Under the pieces are notes generated by a model. That model searched no databases. It was given only the letters and a program-made list of their open reading frames with translations, and was not told where the DNA came from. Of a stretch of DNA of 32,709 nt, positions 1 to 7,524 are shown piece after piece. The DNA is from PHAA01 sp034678805. GTDB taxonomy: Bacteria; Bacillota; Syntrophomonadia; Syntrophomonadales; Syntrophomonadaceae. Numbering within the stretch: position 1 is the first letter of the stretch; the number at the start of each line of letters is the position of its first letter. Where the stretch lies: the NCBI GenBank assembly GCA_034678805.1, contig JAXDBN010000110.1:1-32709 (forward strand). The letters run 5' to 3'. Position numbers and translations under genes: made by a program.

Positions 1-154
1 CCATTCGATGGCTCTTTTTCAAAAACTTCTCGCTGGACCTTTTGGCTCCCCTGAAAATCTCTCCCCAGGTTCACCTTGATTTTTTCGCACTTCGTCTTTC
101 TCTTTGTTCTGTTTTATCAGAGCTTTGCCCGCGTCTCTGCCGCGCGCAAGGATT
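1..154 (-). other. Gene-free stretch, possible leader or small RNA
   Basis: No convincing protein is seen on either strand. On the minus strand this would be the transcribed region below the promoter at 155-183. One frame stays open for about 50 codons but has no plausible start or ribosome binding site, and it resembles no family I recognise. A short CAGAG/CTCTG stem can be drawn early in the transcript. I match no known riboswitch or RNA class to it. Confidence 0.25.
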
Positions 155-183
155 ATGATATCATGGCCAATTTCTTATGTCAA
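155..183 (-). promoter_or_regulatory. Sigma-A-type promoter reading off the left edge
   Basis: On the minus strand TTGACA (178-183) is followed after exactly 17 bases by TATCAT (155-160). The -35 is perfect and the -10 matches five of six bases. It lies just past the end of the ferredoxin gene and points towards position 1, so it should drive something beyond the left edge with a leader of at least 145 nt. It is recognised by motif only. Confidence 0.45.
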
Positions 184-212
184 GAAAAATCATTAGCGTT
201 TTTGATAAAATC

Positions 213-473
213 TCAAACTGCCTTTTTCTTAGCTTTCTTTTCTATATTAATAGCACAATCAGGGCAAACCATCTCACAAATCAAACAGGCTATGCAGCTA
301 TCATCATCCTTTGGTTTAACTGATGGTGTACCGTAAACTCCCAGCCTATCTGACCATACAATTACATTAGTTGGGCATTTTTCTATGCATAGTCCACAAC
401 CCTTGCAGTATTCCGGAAAAATATGAAAATTAGCCTTTTCCATCTCATATGATATAGCTTGGTGATCAGACAC
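213..473 (-). CDS. korD: 2-oxoacid:ferredoxin oxidoreductase, ferredoxin (delta) subunit
   Basis: Small 2x[4Fe-4S] ferredoxin of 86 residues that passes electrons from the TPP-dependent 2-oxoacid oxidoreductase to soluble ferredoxin. Two cluster motifs are visible: CKGCGLCIEKCP near residues 23-34 and CIACLICEMVCP near residues 60-71. The C-terminus is lysine-rich. The start is GTG at 473, eight bases inside the end of the gamma-subunit gene and preceded by GGGGTGG, so translation is probably coupled; an ATG ten codons further on is a weaker alternative. It is the last gene of the four-subunit operon. The kor name is by operon context; a branched-chain (Vor) substrate is equally possible. Confidence 0.85.
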   Translation of the reverse strand: MSDHQAISYEMEKANFHIFPEYCKGCGLCIEKCPTNVIVWSDRLGVYGTPSVKPKDDDSCIACLICEMVCPDCAINIEKKAKKKAV

Positions 474-1053
474 TCTGGGCCACCCCTTCCTCCAATGCTT
501 TTTGGGCCATTTCCCGGCCCATCTCCAGAGCTTTGAAATTGAGGTCTCTGAGGGCAGGGTCTTTTTCGAACTTGTAGCCTAGCTTATGCTCCAGAGCCTT
601 TTTTGCATCTTCAAAACTTACTACATTACTCATTCCTATTACCGCGCCCATAATAATGATATTAAACACACGTGGGTGTAAAACATTGTTAGAGGTCTTA
701 ATAGCCGGCAATCCAATTACTTTCTTAGCTACTTTGGGGAAGTCCTCCGGGTTTATTTTGAAACTGGAATCGTATACAAACAACGTTTCTGGACCAGAAT
801 AACCTTTAGTCCTAGCTACCGCGCGTTCACTAAGTGCCACCACTATATCCGCCTTTTGGAACTTAGGTGCTCCAATTCGACTGTCACTGAACTGAATAAA
901 AGCAATTGAGACTCCGCCGCGTTGTTCAAGTCCAAAGTTAGGTATATACAAAGCCTGCTGGTTGTTTTCGTAAGCGGCTTCAGCCATAATTTCAGCAATC
1001 GATTGAACTCCCTGGCCACCTTCTCCAGCTAGTGCTATTCTTATTAATCCCAT
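466..1053 (-). CDS. korC: 2-oxoacid:ferredoxin oxidoreductase, gamma subunit
   Basis: Gamma subunit (195 aa) of a 2-oxoacid:ferredoxin oxidoreductase, the part of the complex associated with CoA binding. The family hallmark GEGGQGVQS stands at residues 11-19, followed by a Rossmann-like fold through the rest of the protein; the length is normal for the family. It begins directly after the beta-subunit gene and overlaps the ferredoxin gene by eight bases, so all four subunits are probably made together. In anaerobes these complexes convert a 2-oxoacid plus CoA and oxidised ferredoxin to acyl-CoA, CO2 and reduced ferredoxin, reversibly. The substrate cannot be read from this subunit. Confidence 0.88.
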   Translation of the reverse strand: MGLIRIALAGEGGQGVQSIAEIMAEAAYENNQQALYIPNFGLEQRGGVSIAFIQFSDSRIGAPKFQKADIVVALSERAVARTKGYSGPETLFVYDSSFKINPEDFPKVAKKVIGLPAIKTSNNVLHPRVFNIIIMGAVIGMSNVVSFEDAKKALEHKLGYKFEKDPALRDLNFKALEMGREMAQKALEEGVAQSV

Positions 1054-1809
1054 TTATTTATCCCCCTTCCCTAAAGGATTTTTCAACTCTCCTACAGGGA
1101 ATTGTTTTTCCATTTCATCCTCAAGGAAATTCCAGGTTTGCTGAGCATTCGTTCGCCAGTTGGTTGGGCATGTTGAGAGTACTTCTACAAATGAGAACCC
1201 ATTGCCAGCTATTTGGTTTTGCAGAGCAGTCTTTATATATTTTTTCAGCTGTTTAAACCTAGCCACGGTACCCCGTGCAACGTAAGCGCTATCGGGCGTT
1301 ACAGCAGCTATGAACTCCGGACCCATAGTCGGGTACCCAGTAACTTCGGGGTCCCTCCCATACGGGGTAGTCTCAGTCTTTTGCCCGGGAAGAGTCGTGG
1401 GGGCCATTTGTCCTCCGGTCATGCCATAGTTAGTATTGTTTACCAGGATTAGTGTTACTCTTTCGTTACGCACAGCTGAATTAAGCAGATGCTGTGAGCC
1501 TATGGAGTATCCCCCCCCGTCGCCCATGTAACCGATGCAGATTAATTCCGGACGCGATCTTTTAATTCCTACCATGACTGGGGTAGTACGGCCATGGTGA
1601 GTCTGGGTACTATCACAGGCAAAAAAGTCCCAGGATAATAAGGAACATCCTATATCACAACCGAAAATAGCCTGGTCCTGGATACCCAACTCATCTATTG
1701 CTTCTCCCAGTGCTTTCAATACGATTCCATGTCCGCATCCAGGGCAAAACTTATGCGGTTTCGACGGAACATACCATGATTTTGGCATTGCTGGGGCTGG
1801 TGCACTCAT
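1054..1809 (-). CDS. korB: 2-oxoacid:ferredoxin oxidoreductase, beta subunit (TPP-binding)
   Basis: Thiamine-pyrophosphate-binding beta subunit, 251 aa. Seen directly: the CPGCGHG motif near residue 22 and a GCDIGCS segment that together supply Fe-S or TPP-site residues, the TPP signature running from GDGGGYS to NNTNYGMTGG, and a conserved GGQMAPTTLPGQKTETTPYG stretch. The last is common in the Kor/Vor group, which is why I do not choose firmly between 2-oxoglutarate and branched-chain 2-oxoacids. The gene lies 16 bases below the alpha-subunit gene and abuts the gamma gene. A run of eight cytosines on the plus strand (1511-1518) encodes the glycines of the GDGGG motif, so any slippage there would destroy the enzyme. 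Confidence 0.9.
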   Translation of the reverse strand: MSAPAPAMPKSWYVPSKPHKFCPGCGHGIVLKALGEAIDELGIQDQAIFGCDIGCSLLSWDFFACDSTQTHHGRTTPVMVGIKRSRPELICIGYMGDGGGYSIGSQHLLNSAVRNERVTLILVNNTNYGMTGGQMAPTTLPGQKTETTPYGRDPEVTGYPTMGPEFIAAVTPDSAYVARGTVARFKQLKKYIKTALQNQIAGNGFSFVEVLSTCPTNWRTNAQQTWNFLEDEMEKQFPVGELKNPLGKGDK

Positions 1810-1825
1810 TCGATTGGCCTCCTAT

Positions 1826-2914
1826 CTATATAACACTTTTTACTTTTTCGACGATATCGTAATCTATGATTCCAACTCCTGGCATAAACAGGCTTTCCAT
1901 TTTAATGGTTTCTCCATAAAGTTCTTGTTTGGTCAGTCTTTGCAATTGTCCGTAAGCTGATTCTGCACACAATAAGACTTTGGCCCCGCTCTTCGCAATA
2001 GCATCCCGGAGCTGCTGTTGGGGATAAGGCCTAAGGGTAATTGGCCTAAAATAACCAGCTTTTATTCCCTGAGCCCGCAGGATATTCATGGCGTCTTCTG
2101 CTGCCCTGGATACTACTCCATGGGAGAGAATAATCACATCAGCATCCTCGCAATTTTTTTCACTATATTCGACGAGATTATCCTGGATTGACTCATATTC
2201 TGCTGCTACCTTCATAACCACTTCATATAATTCTTCTTCTAAGCTATAAATATTACATAAGTGCTCCGCCTCGCGGTCTTTACCAATCTCTCCCCCTAGG
2301 CCAATCAGTGGATAGGGTTTTACCATTTCTATGCCGCGGTCTTCAGGGTCATACATTTCGAGAGGTTCACGCATCTTGGCTTGATAACCATCACCCAGAA
2401 TAAACACCGGGAACCTGTATTTCCACGCCGTATTAAAGCCTTTAATAATGTAGTCATAAATCTCTTGATGGGAAGCTGTAGAATATACAATCCTCATACC
2501 TTCTCCATTACCGCCGAAGGTAGTAAGAGTAACCTCCTGTTGCGAATATACTACAGTGCCTGAGGATGGCCCCCCCCGTTGCTGTATAATAGCTAATAAC
2601 GGTAATCGCATAGCTTCCGCCATCCCAAAAGGCTCCTGCATTAGAACGTTACCAGGCCCTGCTGTAGCGGTAAAAGCTTTTTTCCCGCTCTGAACGGAGC
2701 CACAAACTGTGAAGCCAGCGGATAGCTCATCTTCAGTTTGCAGAAAACCTTTGTCATATTTCGGGGCAAGACGGGTCCAATAATGCATTATCTCGTTCTG
2801 TGGGGTAATAGGATACCCGAACATTATCTCGGCTCCAGCCGCCAAACATGCCCAAGCTGCTGTTTCATTACCGGTCATAAATGATTTCTTAGGTTCACCA
2901 ATAACATTTGGCAT
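1826..2914 (-). CDS. korA: 2-oxoacid:ferredoxin oxidoreductase, alpha subunit
   Basis: Alpha subunit (362 aa) carrying the pyrimidine-binding and transketolase C-terminal domains of a 2-oxoacid:ferredoxin oxidoreductase. The N-terminal part shows GNETAAWACLAAG and GYPITPQNEIMHYW, the usual substrate and TPP contact region, then ETEDELSAG-like and TATAGPG segments (residues about 60-90). The C-terminal third (from about residue 255) is the helical transketolase-C type domain. It is the first subunit gene of the operon, 59 bases below the P-loop ATPase gene. A run of eight cytosines on the plus strand (2570-2577) encodes the GGP of QRGGPSS. Substrate choice (2-oxoglutarate or branched-chain 2-oxoacids) is not settled by the sequence. 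Confidence 0.9.
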   Translation of the reverse strand: MPNVIGEPKKSFMTGNETAAWACLAAGAEIMFGYPITPQNEIMHYWTRLAPKYDKGFLQTEDELSAGFTVCGSVQSGKKAFTATAGPGNVLMQEPFGMAEAMRLPLLAIIQQRGGPSSGTVVYSQQEVTLTTFGGNGEGMRIVYSTASHQEIYDYIIKGFNTAWKYRFPVFILGDGYQAKMREPLEMYDPEDRGIEMVKPYPLIGLGGEIGKDREAEHLCNIYSLEEELYEVVMKVAAEYESIQDNLVEYSEKNCEDADVIILSHGVVSRAAEDAMNILRAQGIKAGYFRPITLRPYPQQQLRDAIAKSGAKVLLCAESAYGQLQRLTKQELYGETIKMESLFMPGVGIIDYDIVEKVKSVI

Positions 2915-2973
2915 TAAATAAATACACCTCCCAAAGGAATAATTAGTTTAGAGTACAATATAAGCTTTGTAGA

Positions 2974-3657
2974 CTACCAAATGGCCCCAGGCATATATCG
3001 TTTGATATACTTAACGGGTAAATCCCATTGGTCAGCTGGTATTAATCCCCGAAAATCCTCTGATATAGCTATGTATGCTATTGGTACGCCCAGTTCCTCA
3101 GCTGCTTCTCGTATGAATTGATTACCCTCGATTATTATATCAAGAGTAGTCTGATCGCCGAGGTGAGTATTTAATATTACCGCATCTACCCTGCCTAGTT
3201 CCTCCAGGAATTCCCTGGTTCTAGCGCGAGAGTTAGTCATGGGACGGGTTCCATTGATAACTGCTATAATACATAATTCTGGCGATTCGAATGCCCCTTC
3301 AACCAAATTCAGGGTACGTGCTCCATGAACACCATAACCGATATCAAGTATCACGTCACCTTCATTCATAAGTGCCCAACGGGCGGCTGGTTTCAGCATG
3401 GCTCCTGTTTCACCAAGACCGAAAGAATCTTCCCGGTTATAGCTTATTATATTAAGACCCGTTTCCCAAAGTTGTTTGCTTATGACTCGAAGCGTATAAA
3501 AAGGCTCCACTGTATCAAGGTCAACCAGGGTCACCTTATGGCCCTGATCTTTCAATTCAAGAGCCCTGTTTATAGCTATTTCGCTTTTGCCACTAGCATA
3601 TTCACCGACGAATGCCTCGACAATTCTTTGGGAACTATTAGATGTGAAACTAAACAC
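2974..3657 (-). CDS. P-loop ATPase/GTPase of the MinD/CobB-like class, leading the kor operon
   Basis: A 227-residue P-loop protein with a clear Walker A, GEYASGKSE, at residues 18-26, a DLDTVEPFYTLR segment after the next strand (about 46-57) and an ILDIGYG Walker B-like strand near residue 103. It lacks a signal peptide or membrane segment. The fold resembles nucleotide-binding proteins of the MinD/CobQ/CobB type. It is the first gene behind the promoter at 3706-3735 and sits 59 bases before the alpha subunit, so a role in assembly or activation of the oxidoreductase is a reasonable inference, but no function is proven by sequence. The GTG start at 3657 has a G-rich stretch directly abutting it, so the exact start is uncertain; no other good in-frame start was seen. 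Confidence 0.75.
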   Translation of the reverse strand: MFSFTSNSSQRIVEAFVGEYASGKSEIAINRALELKDQGHKVTLVDLDTVEPFYTLRVISKQLWETGLNIISYNREDSFGLGETGAMLKPAARWALMNEGDVILDIGYGVHGARTLNLVEGAFESPELCIIAVINGTRPMTNSRARTREFLEELGRVDAVILNTHLGDQTTLDIIIEGNQFIREAAEELGVPIAYIAISEDFRGLIPADQWDLPVKYIKRYMPGAIW

Positions 3658-3705
3658 CCCCCCAATGGTAGCACCATGGCTGGTGTTGCCAAGGACTATT
3701 TACAT

Positions 3706-3735
3706 AGTATAAATTAATAGGGAATTATGCGTCAA
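3706..3735 (-). promoter_or_regulatory. Sigma-A-type promoter of the ATPase-kor operon
   Basis: Minus-strand TTGACG (3730-3735) and TATACT (3706-3711) are 18 bases apart. Transcription would begin about 40 bases before the GTG of the P-loop ATPase gene. No other promoter is evident between this gene and korD. Confidence 0.55.
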
Positions 3736-3882
3736 TATTAAATTAATAACTGTAAATATTACTCATATTATGTGTTATATATACTCATATTTGCCTGTGT
3801 AATATGTATAGTTTTTTCAAAACCGTTACGCTGTATTCTGACTGTGGTTTTACGCGGAGTAAATGGCATATTAACCATGTGG

Positions 3883-3913
3883 CAAAATAAAAAGGAGGTG
3901 GCCTTTCCACCTC
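3883..3913 (-). terminator. Rho-independent terminator after bofA
   Basis: GAGGTGG (3895-3901) and CCACCTC (3907-3913) form a seven-pair stem with a five-base loop. Read on the minus strand the stem is followed by CTTTTTATTTT. It lies about 30 bases beyond the bofA stop codon and closes the dnaX-to-bofA gene run. Confidence 0.8.
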
Positions 3914-3941
3914 TAAGGTTTTCCTTATTTAACTTCGTTCT

Positions 3942-4208
3942 TCAGTGTAATAAAATCTGAAAACAGATAAGTAAGAGTATACCTGGTATCCCCAAAAAAC
4001 CAACTACCAAAATTGTAATAATGTTGACTGGTAACTCGAATCCAAAAAAAGATCCCCCGTAGTTTACCAAGAGTAATAATACTATCCCTATAACTGAATT
4101 TACCACTAATTTAAAAAGCAGCTTAATTGGCTTCATGACTAACTGGGCACCAATATAGATAACCACTAACAGAAAAATACCCGCTAGAATCAGGTTAATA
4201 GTCTCCAT
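3942..4208 (-). CDS. bofA: Sigma-K factor processing inhibitor BofA family protein
   Basis: An 88-residue, almost wholly hydrophobic protein with two or three predicted membrane segments (about residues 4-20, 31-52 and 60-85) around a short basic loop, LVMKPIKLLFK. This length, topology and the C-terminal LGIPGILLL match the BofA family. In Bacillus, BofA sits in the outer forespore membrane and holds the SpoIVFB protease inactive until the forespore signals, so its presence indicates a sporulating host. It lies 55 bases below yaaL in the usual recR-yaaL-bofA order and is followed by a terminator. Confidence 0.85.
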   Translation of the reverse strand: METINLILAGIFLLVVIYIGAQLVMKPIKLLFKLVVNSVIGIVLLLLVNYGGSFFGFELPVNIITILVVGFLGIPGILLLICFQILLH

Positions 4209-4263
4209 CGTTAAAGAAGCCTCCTGCTATAATAGTGGTGATACGCTCTGAATAGAAACCGTT

Positions 4264-4506
4264 TTATTTCTTCTGGCGGTATTTTTTTAATAGATAGTCA
4301 TATCTCTTTTCTGCTGCGGTAAGACTATATACTGCCCAGTCAACCATCTCCGGGTCCCCAACTTCCGAATATATGCCCCGTGCCCGGGCCATTTCCTCTA
4401 CTGCCTTATTAATTTCTTCTATATCATCTATGCAATTTACTTCTTGTTTATCTTTTACCATCCACGGATTAAATACATTTTTCCAAAATTTAAACCAGGC
4501 TCGCAA
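4264..4506 (-). CDS. yaaL: YaaL-type DUF2508 protein
   Basis: An 80-residue, charged, mainly helical protein of the DUF2508/YaaL family, which is found next to recR and bofA in spore formers. It has an aromatic N-terminus (residues 1-16, rich in W and F) and a C-terminal helix ending in a run of basic residues (LLKKYRQKK). There is no cysteine motif or membrane span. The function of this family is unknown. Synteny supports the call as much as the sequence does. Confidence 0.75.
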   Translation of the reverse strand: MRAWFKFWKNVFNPWMVKDKQEVNCIDDIEEINKAVEEMARARGIYSEVGDPEMVDWAVYSLTAAEKRYDYLLKKYRQKK

Positions 4507-4600
4507 TGAATAATCCTCCTGCAGTTAACTAGTCCCACTGCATTCTATGCGGATTATCTCAATAATATGCCCGGCTTTATCTGTTCTTATGATAATGAAT

Positions 4601-5194
4601 TTATAATTCCTTGCGTCCCTCTAAAGCACGACGCAGGGTTATTTCGTCAGCAAATTCAATATCTCCACCGATGGGCAATCCATGCGCGAGTCGTGTAACC
4701 TTGACATCATGCTGACTGACAATCGAAGCCAAGTAGCGCGACATTACCTCCCCATCAATATTAGGATTGAGTGCCAGGATCACCTCCTGTACCTCCCCAT
4801 TTTTTAGGGTTTTAATCAGCGGCTGTAAATTCATATCAGTCAAATCGCTGTCTTCCATCAATCTGAAACTACGGTTGAGAACAAAATATTTACCGTTATA
4901 ACCTGTTCTCTCAATAGAAATGATATCGCTGGCTTCCTCAACTATACATAAACTGCTAACCGCCCGTCCCGGATTACTGCAAATAGTGCAGGGCTCTACA
5001 TCGGTGAGATTCCCGCATATTGAACAAGGGAATACCCTTTCCTGTACTTCAATAATTGCTCTAGCCAACTGACCAGCCTGCTCGACAGGCGCTTTCAATA
5101 TATACAGAGCTAGCCTTTGTGCAGTTTTGGGTCCAATAGATGGCAATTTTTGCAGTTGATCTATAAGGTTCTCTAGTGGGCGTGCCAGTCTCAT
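4601..5194 (-). CDS. recR: Recombination protein RecR
   Basis: RecR (197 aa from the chosen start) works with RecF and RecO to load RecA at gaps. Seen: an N-terminal helix-hairpin-helix (LPSIGPKTAQRLALYIL), a four-cysteine zinc finger CSICGNLTDVEPCTIC at about residues 57-72, a Toprim domain with the IVEEASDI strand, and the C-terminal LPIGGDIEFADEITLRRALEGR signature. The ATG at 5194 is preceded by GGAGG at good spacing; a TTG four codons earlier overlaps that ribosome binding site and is rejected. It follows the ybaB gene by 25 bases in the classic dnaX-ybaB-recR order. Confidence 0.96.
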   Translation of the reverse strand: MRLARPLENLIDQLQKLPSIGPKTAQRLALYILKAPVEQAGQLARAIIEVQERVFPCSICGNLTDVEPCTICSNPGRAVSSLCIVEEASDIISIERTGYNGKYFVLNRSFRLMEDSDLTDMNLQPLIKTLKNGEVQEVILALNPNIDGEVMSRYLASIVSQHDVKVTRLAHGLPIGGDIEFADEITLRRALEGRKEL

Positions 5195-5219
5195 ACTTAC
5201 CTCCAAGGATTACAAGTTC

Positions 5220-5552
5220 TTATAGCCCCGGTATATTAAAGCCTCCGGTTAACTTAGCCATTTCGCTCGATACCATGTCCTGGGACTGTTTTACGGCTTC
5301 ATTGACCGCAGCAAGGATTAAGTCCTGGAGCATTTCCACATCATCGGGGTCAACTACTTCCGGTTTAATAGTGATTTCCTGGATCTGTTGCCGCCCATTA
5401 ATTTTAATATTTATAGCCCCGCCACCCACAGTGGTCTCGATGACCATATCTTGTAATTCGGCTTGTTTTTTGGTGATCTCTTCCTGTAGTTTCTTAGCTT
5501 GTTTCATCATTTGATTCATGTTGGCACCGCCACCCAGAGGGTTAAACTTCAT
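5220..5552 (-). CDS. ybaB: YbaB/EbfC family nucleoid-associated protein
   Basis: A 110-residue DNA-binding protein of the YbaB/EbfC family, which dimerises as tweezers around DNA. The sequence has the glycine-rich and methionine-rich N-terminus (GGGANMNQMMKQAKKLQEE), a coiled helix to about residue 40, then TTVGGGAINIKINGRQQIQEITIKPEVV and the DPDDVEMLQDLILAAVNEA segment. All are family hallmarks. It sits 13 bases below dnaX and 25 above recR, consistent with one transcript for replication and repair functions. Confidence 0.93.
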   Translation of the reverse strand: MKFNPLGGGANMNQMMKQAKKLQEEITKKQAELQDMVIETTVGGGAINIKINGRQQIQEITIKPEVVDPDDVEMLQDLILAAVNEAVKQSQDMVSSEMAKLTGGFNIPGL

Positions 5553-5565
5553 CTTAATCTCCTCC

Positions 5566-7077
5566 TTAATCTTTTATCTCAACAATATCTTCACCAAAAT
5601 ATTCTATCGCCTTTTTCACGACAATGTCATTATATTTGTTATCCTCGAGAAAAATAAATTGCACATCCAATTCTCGAGCGAATATTTCTTTTAAAACTGC
5701 ATCTATTATCTCCCGGTTGGCTTTTTCCTCCATTCTCTCCTTATGAAACTTATATCCCTTACTAAAACCTATATATATAGTATCTCCTTTGGTTCCTAGT
5801 AACTTACCTTGAGACAGAAGCGCATGAGTCGGCACCTTCTTTTCTTTTACGCCGGTCAGCACACGATTCCATAGTACTTCTCTGGCATCGGGCCTCTCTC
5901 CTCGTTCTGATTTTCCCGGCTTCTTCTCCCTATTCTCATGATATATAGACGCTTGAATTAGGGGACTCTTAGCTGATTCAACCGGTTGGTTGAATAGAGC
6001 CGACATTTCTAAAAATACCAGCTCCAAAATAAATTTCTGGCCTTCGCTGAATCTGAGCTTCTCACCTGTATCCATGATCATTCTAATAGCCTGAAGAATC
6101 AAATCCTTATTCAACTTGTGAGCCTGGTTTTTAATAAATTCCAGGCTTTGTTCACCTGCCATCACCATATTAGCTTTTTCTCCGGTTGCTTTAAACATTA
6201 ATAAATCCCGGAGATAAAGGGCTGATTCCCGTGCCAATTGTCCGGCCTCTTTACCTTGATTAAGGGCAGAATCCACATGTTCAATGATAGCCGCCGAGTC
6301 GCCAGCAATAACGTCCTCCATTGTCTGGGCTACGTACAAATCATCAACCAGACCAAGAACCTCAAGAACATCTTCACGGCTTATGAAATCTTCCTGGTAA
6401 GAATGAATTTGGTCCAGCATCCCAAGGGCATCCCGCATCCCTCCATTAGCTCGTCGAGCTATTAATGCCAAGGCTGCTTCATCGACGTTGATAGCATTGC
6501 TACTTGCCACATCTTTAAGACGATTACTTATCTGTTCCTGGGTCAAGCGGCGAAAATTATATTTCTGGCAACGAGAAAGAATAGTAGTGGGTATTTTTTG
6601 CAGTTCGGTCGTAGCCAGAATAAAGATTACTGCTTCGGGTGGTTCCTCCAGAGTTTTTAACAAAGCATTAAAGGCTTCGGTTGTTAACATATGTACTTCG
6701 TCAATAACGTAGACCTTCTTCTTGCCCTGTGCCGGTAATATACGTACCTTTTCTCTCAAGTCCCGGATTTCATCGATGCCACGGTTGGAAGCTGCATCTA
6801 TCTCAATCACATCCATAAAATTACCGTTGTTTATATCACGACAAGAAATACATTCGTTACAGGGTTCACCATCTCGCTGTTTTTCACAATTTACCGCTTT
6901 AGCCAGGATTTTAGCTATACTCGTTTTACCAGTGCCCCTCGGACCAGCAAAGAGATAGGCATGGGTCAAGCGGTTCTCGCGCACGGAGTTTCTCAATGCC
7001 TGCACTGTTTGTTCCTGCCCTACAACTTCGTCAAACCGCTGGGGTCTCCATACCCTATATAAAGCCAAATATGACAT
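5566..7077 (-). CDS. dnaX: DNA polymerase III subunits gamma/tau
   Basis: Clamp-loader ATPase of the replicative polymerase, 503 aa. The N-terminus MSYLALYRVWRPQRFDEVVG is diagnostic. Walker A GPRGTGKTS (about residues 45-53), a four-cysteine zinc module from CEKQRDGEPC to CISC, Walker B VYVIDEVHML, sensor 1 ILATTE and the SRC arginine-finger motif follow in order. The ATG at 7077 has AGGAGG seven bases upstream; an in-frame ATG 13 codons earlier overlaps the upstream spacer and lacks a site. I see no A7-type slippery sequence, so a separate frameshifted gamma form is not supported. The C-terminal tau part (after about residue 370) is divergent, as usual. Confidence 0.96.
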   Translation of the reverse strand: MSYLALYRVWRPQRFDEVVGQEQTVQALRNSVRENRLTHAYLFAGPRGTGKTSIAKILAKAVNCEKQRDGEPCNECISCRDINNGNFMDVIEIDAASNRGIDEIRDLREKVRILPAQGKKKVYVIDEVHMLTTEAFNALLKTLEEPPEAVIFILATTELQKIPTTILSRCQKYNFRRLTQEQISNRLKDVASSNAINVDEAALALIARRANGGMRDALGMLDQIHSYQEDFISREDVLEVLGLVDDLYVAQTMEDVIAGDSAAIIEHVDSALNQGKEAGQLARESALYLRDLLMFKATGEKANMVMAGEQSLEFIKNQAHKLNKDLILQAIRMIMDTGEKLRFSEGQKFILELVFLEMSALFNQPVESAKSPLIQASIYHENREKKPGKSERGERPDAREVLWNRVLTGVKEKKVPTHALLSQGKLLGTKGDTIYIGFSKGYKFHKERMEEKANREIIDAVLKEIFARELDVQFIFLEDNKYNDIVVKKAIEYFGEDIVEIKD

Positions 7078-7169
7078 AACCCTGCCTCCTGCCTTGCTAA
7101 GCCAATTATATTCCAAACCAATCCGTTGTTTCTATTATATCGTTTGACAGCTTATATATTGGTAAAAAC

Positions 7170-7199
7170 CAAACAAAAAAATGCAGGTTTACAACCTGC
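7170..7199 (-). terminator. Terminator of the SRP RNA gene
   Basis: GCAGGTT (7183-7189) pairs with AACCTGC (7193-7199) around a three-base loop. On the minus strand the stem is followed by an A and a run of seven T. It stands about 15 bases beyond the expected SRP RNA 3' end. Confidence 0.8.
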
Positions 7200-7213
7200 T
7201 CTTCAGTAATATA

Positions 7214-7486
7214 ATGCCGTGCACCTGGCCTCGAAGATACCTTCCGGGCGATGCGCGAATAGTTAACTCCGTCCAGGCTGCCCTCCGTCACACGAAATGA
7301 ACCTTTTAGTGCTGCTTCCTTCCAGACCTGACACGGTTCAAGGTGTTCCGTTGCGGAGGACCCAAACTTCTTCGCCACTTATTCGAGCCGGACCCCACAA
7401 GGATATGCCCTCGGCTCAGGAATTCGATCCTGCTGTAGCGGGTTGCAGGTTACAGGGCACCGCTAATTCCCCATCTAGCACGGCAA
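7214..7486 (-). ncRNA. ffs: Signal recognition particle RNA, long Bacillus-type (scRNA)
   Basis: RNA scaffold of the signal recognition particle. On the minus strand the ends pair: GCCGTGC near 7484 with GCACGGC near 7216. The inner part shows the Alu-domain segments GGTGCCCTGTAACCTGCAA and GGGTCCTCCGCAACGG, and the conserved domain IV loop GTCAGGTCTGGAAGGAAGCA near 7315-7335, which binds Ffh. At about 270 nt it is the long form with an Alu domain, typical of Bacillus and clostridia. It stands just upstream of dnaX, as in many Firmicutes. Ends are approximate. The 90-codon frame that crosses this region is not a gene. Confidence 0.93.
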
Positions 7487-7524
7487 ATATTATTTCTATT
7501 TTGCTCACTCATTGTACCTGCTTT

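Noticed and set aside
76..336. An 86-codon plus-strand frame at the left edge
   Set aside because: Its 3' half is opposite the ferredoxin gene and it has no suitable start context.
3772..3960. A 62-codon plus-strand frame
   Set aside because: It runs through the bofA terminator and has no ribosome binding site.
5566..7077. Programmed frameshift in dnaX
   Set aside because: No run such as AAAAAAG was found at the expected place, so a second product is not supported.
7106..7378. A 90-codon minus-strand frame
   Set aside because: It lies over the 3' half of the SRP RNA and its terminator; the conserved RNA motifs explain the sequence.
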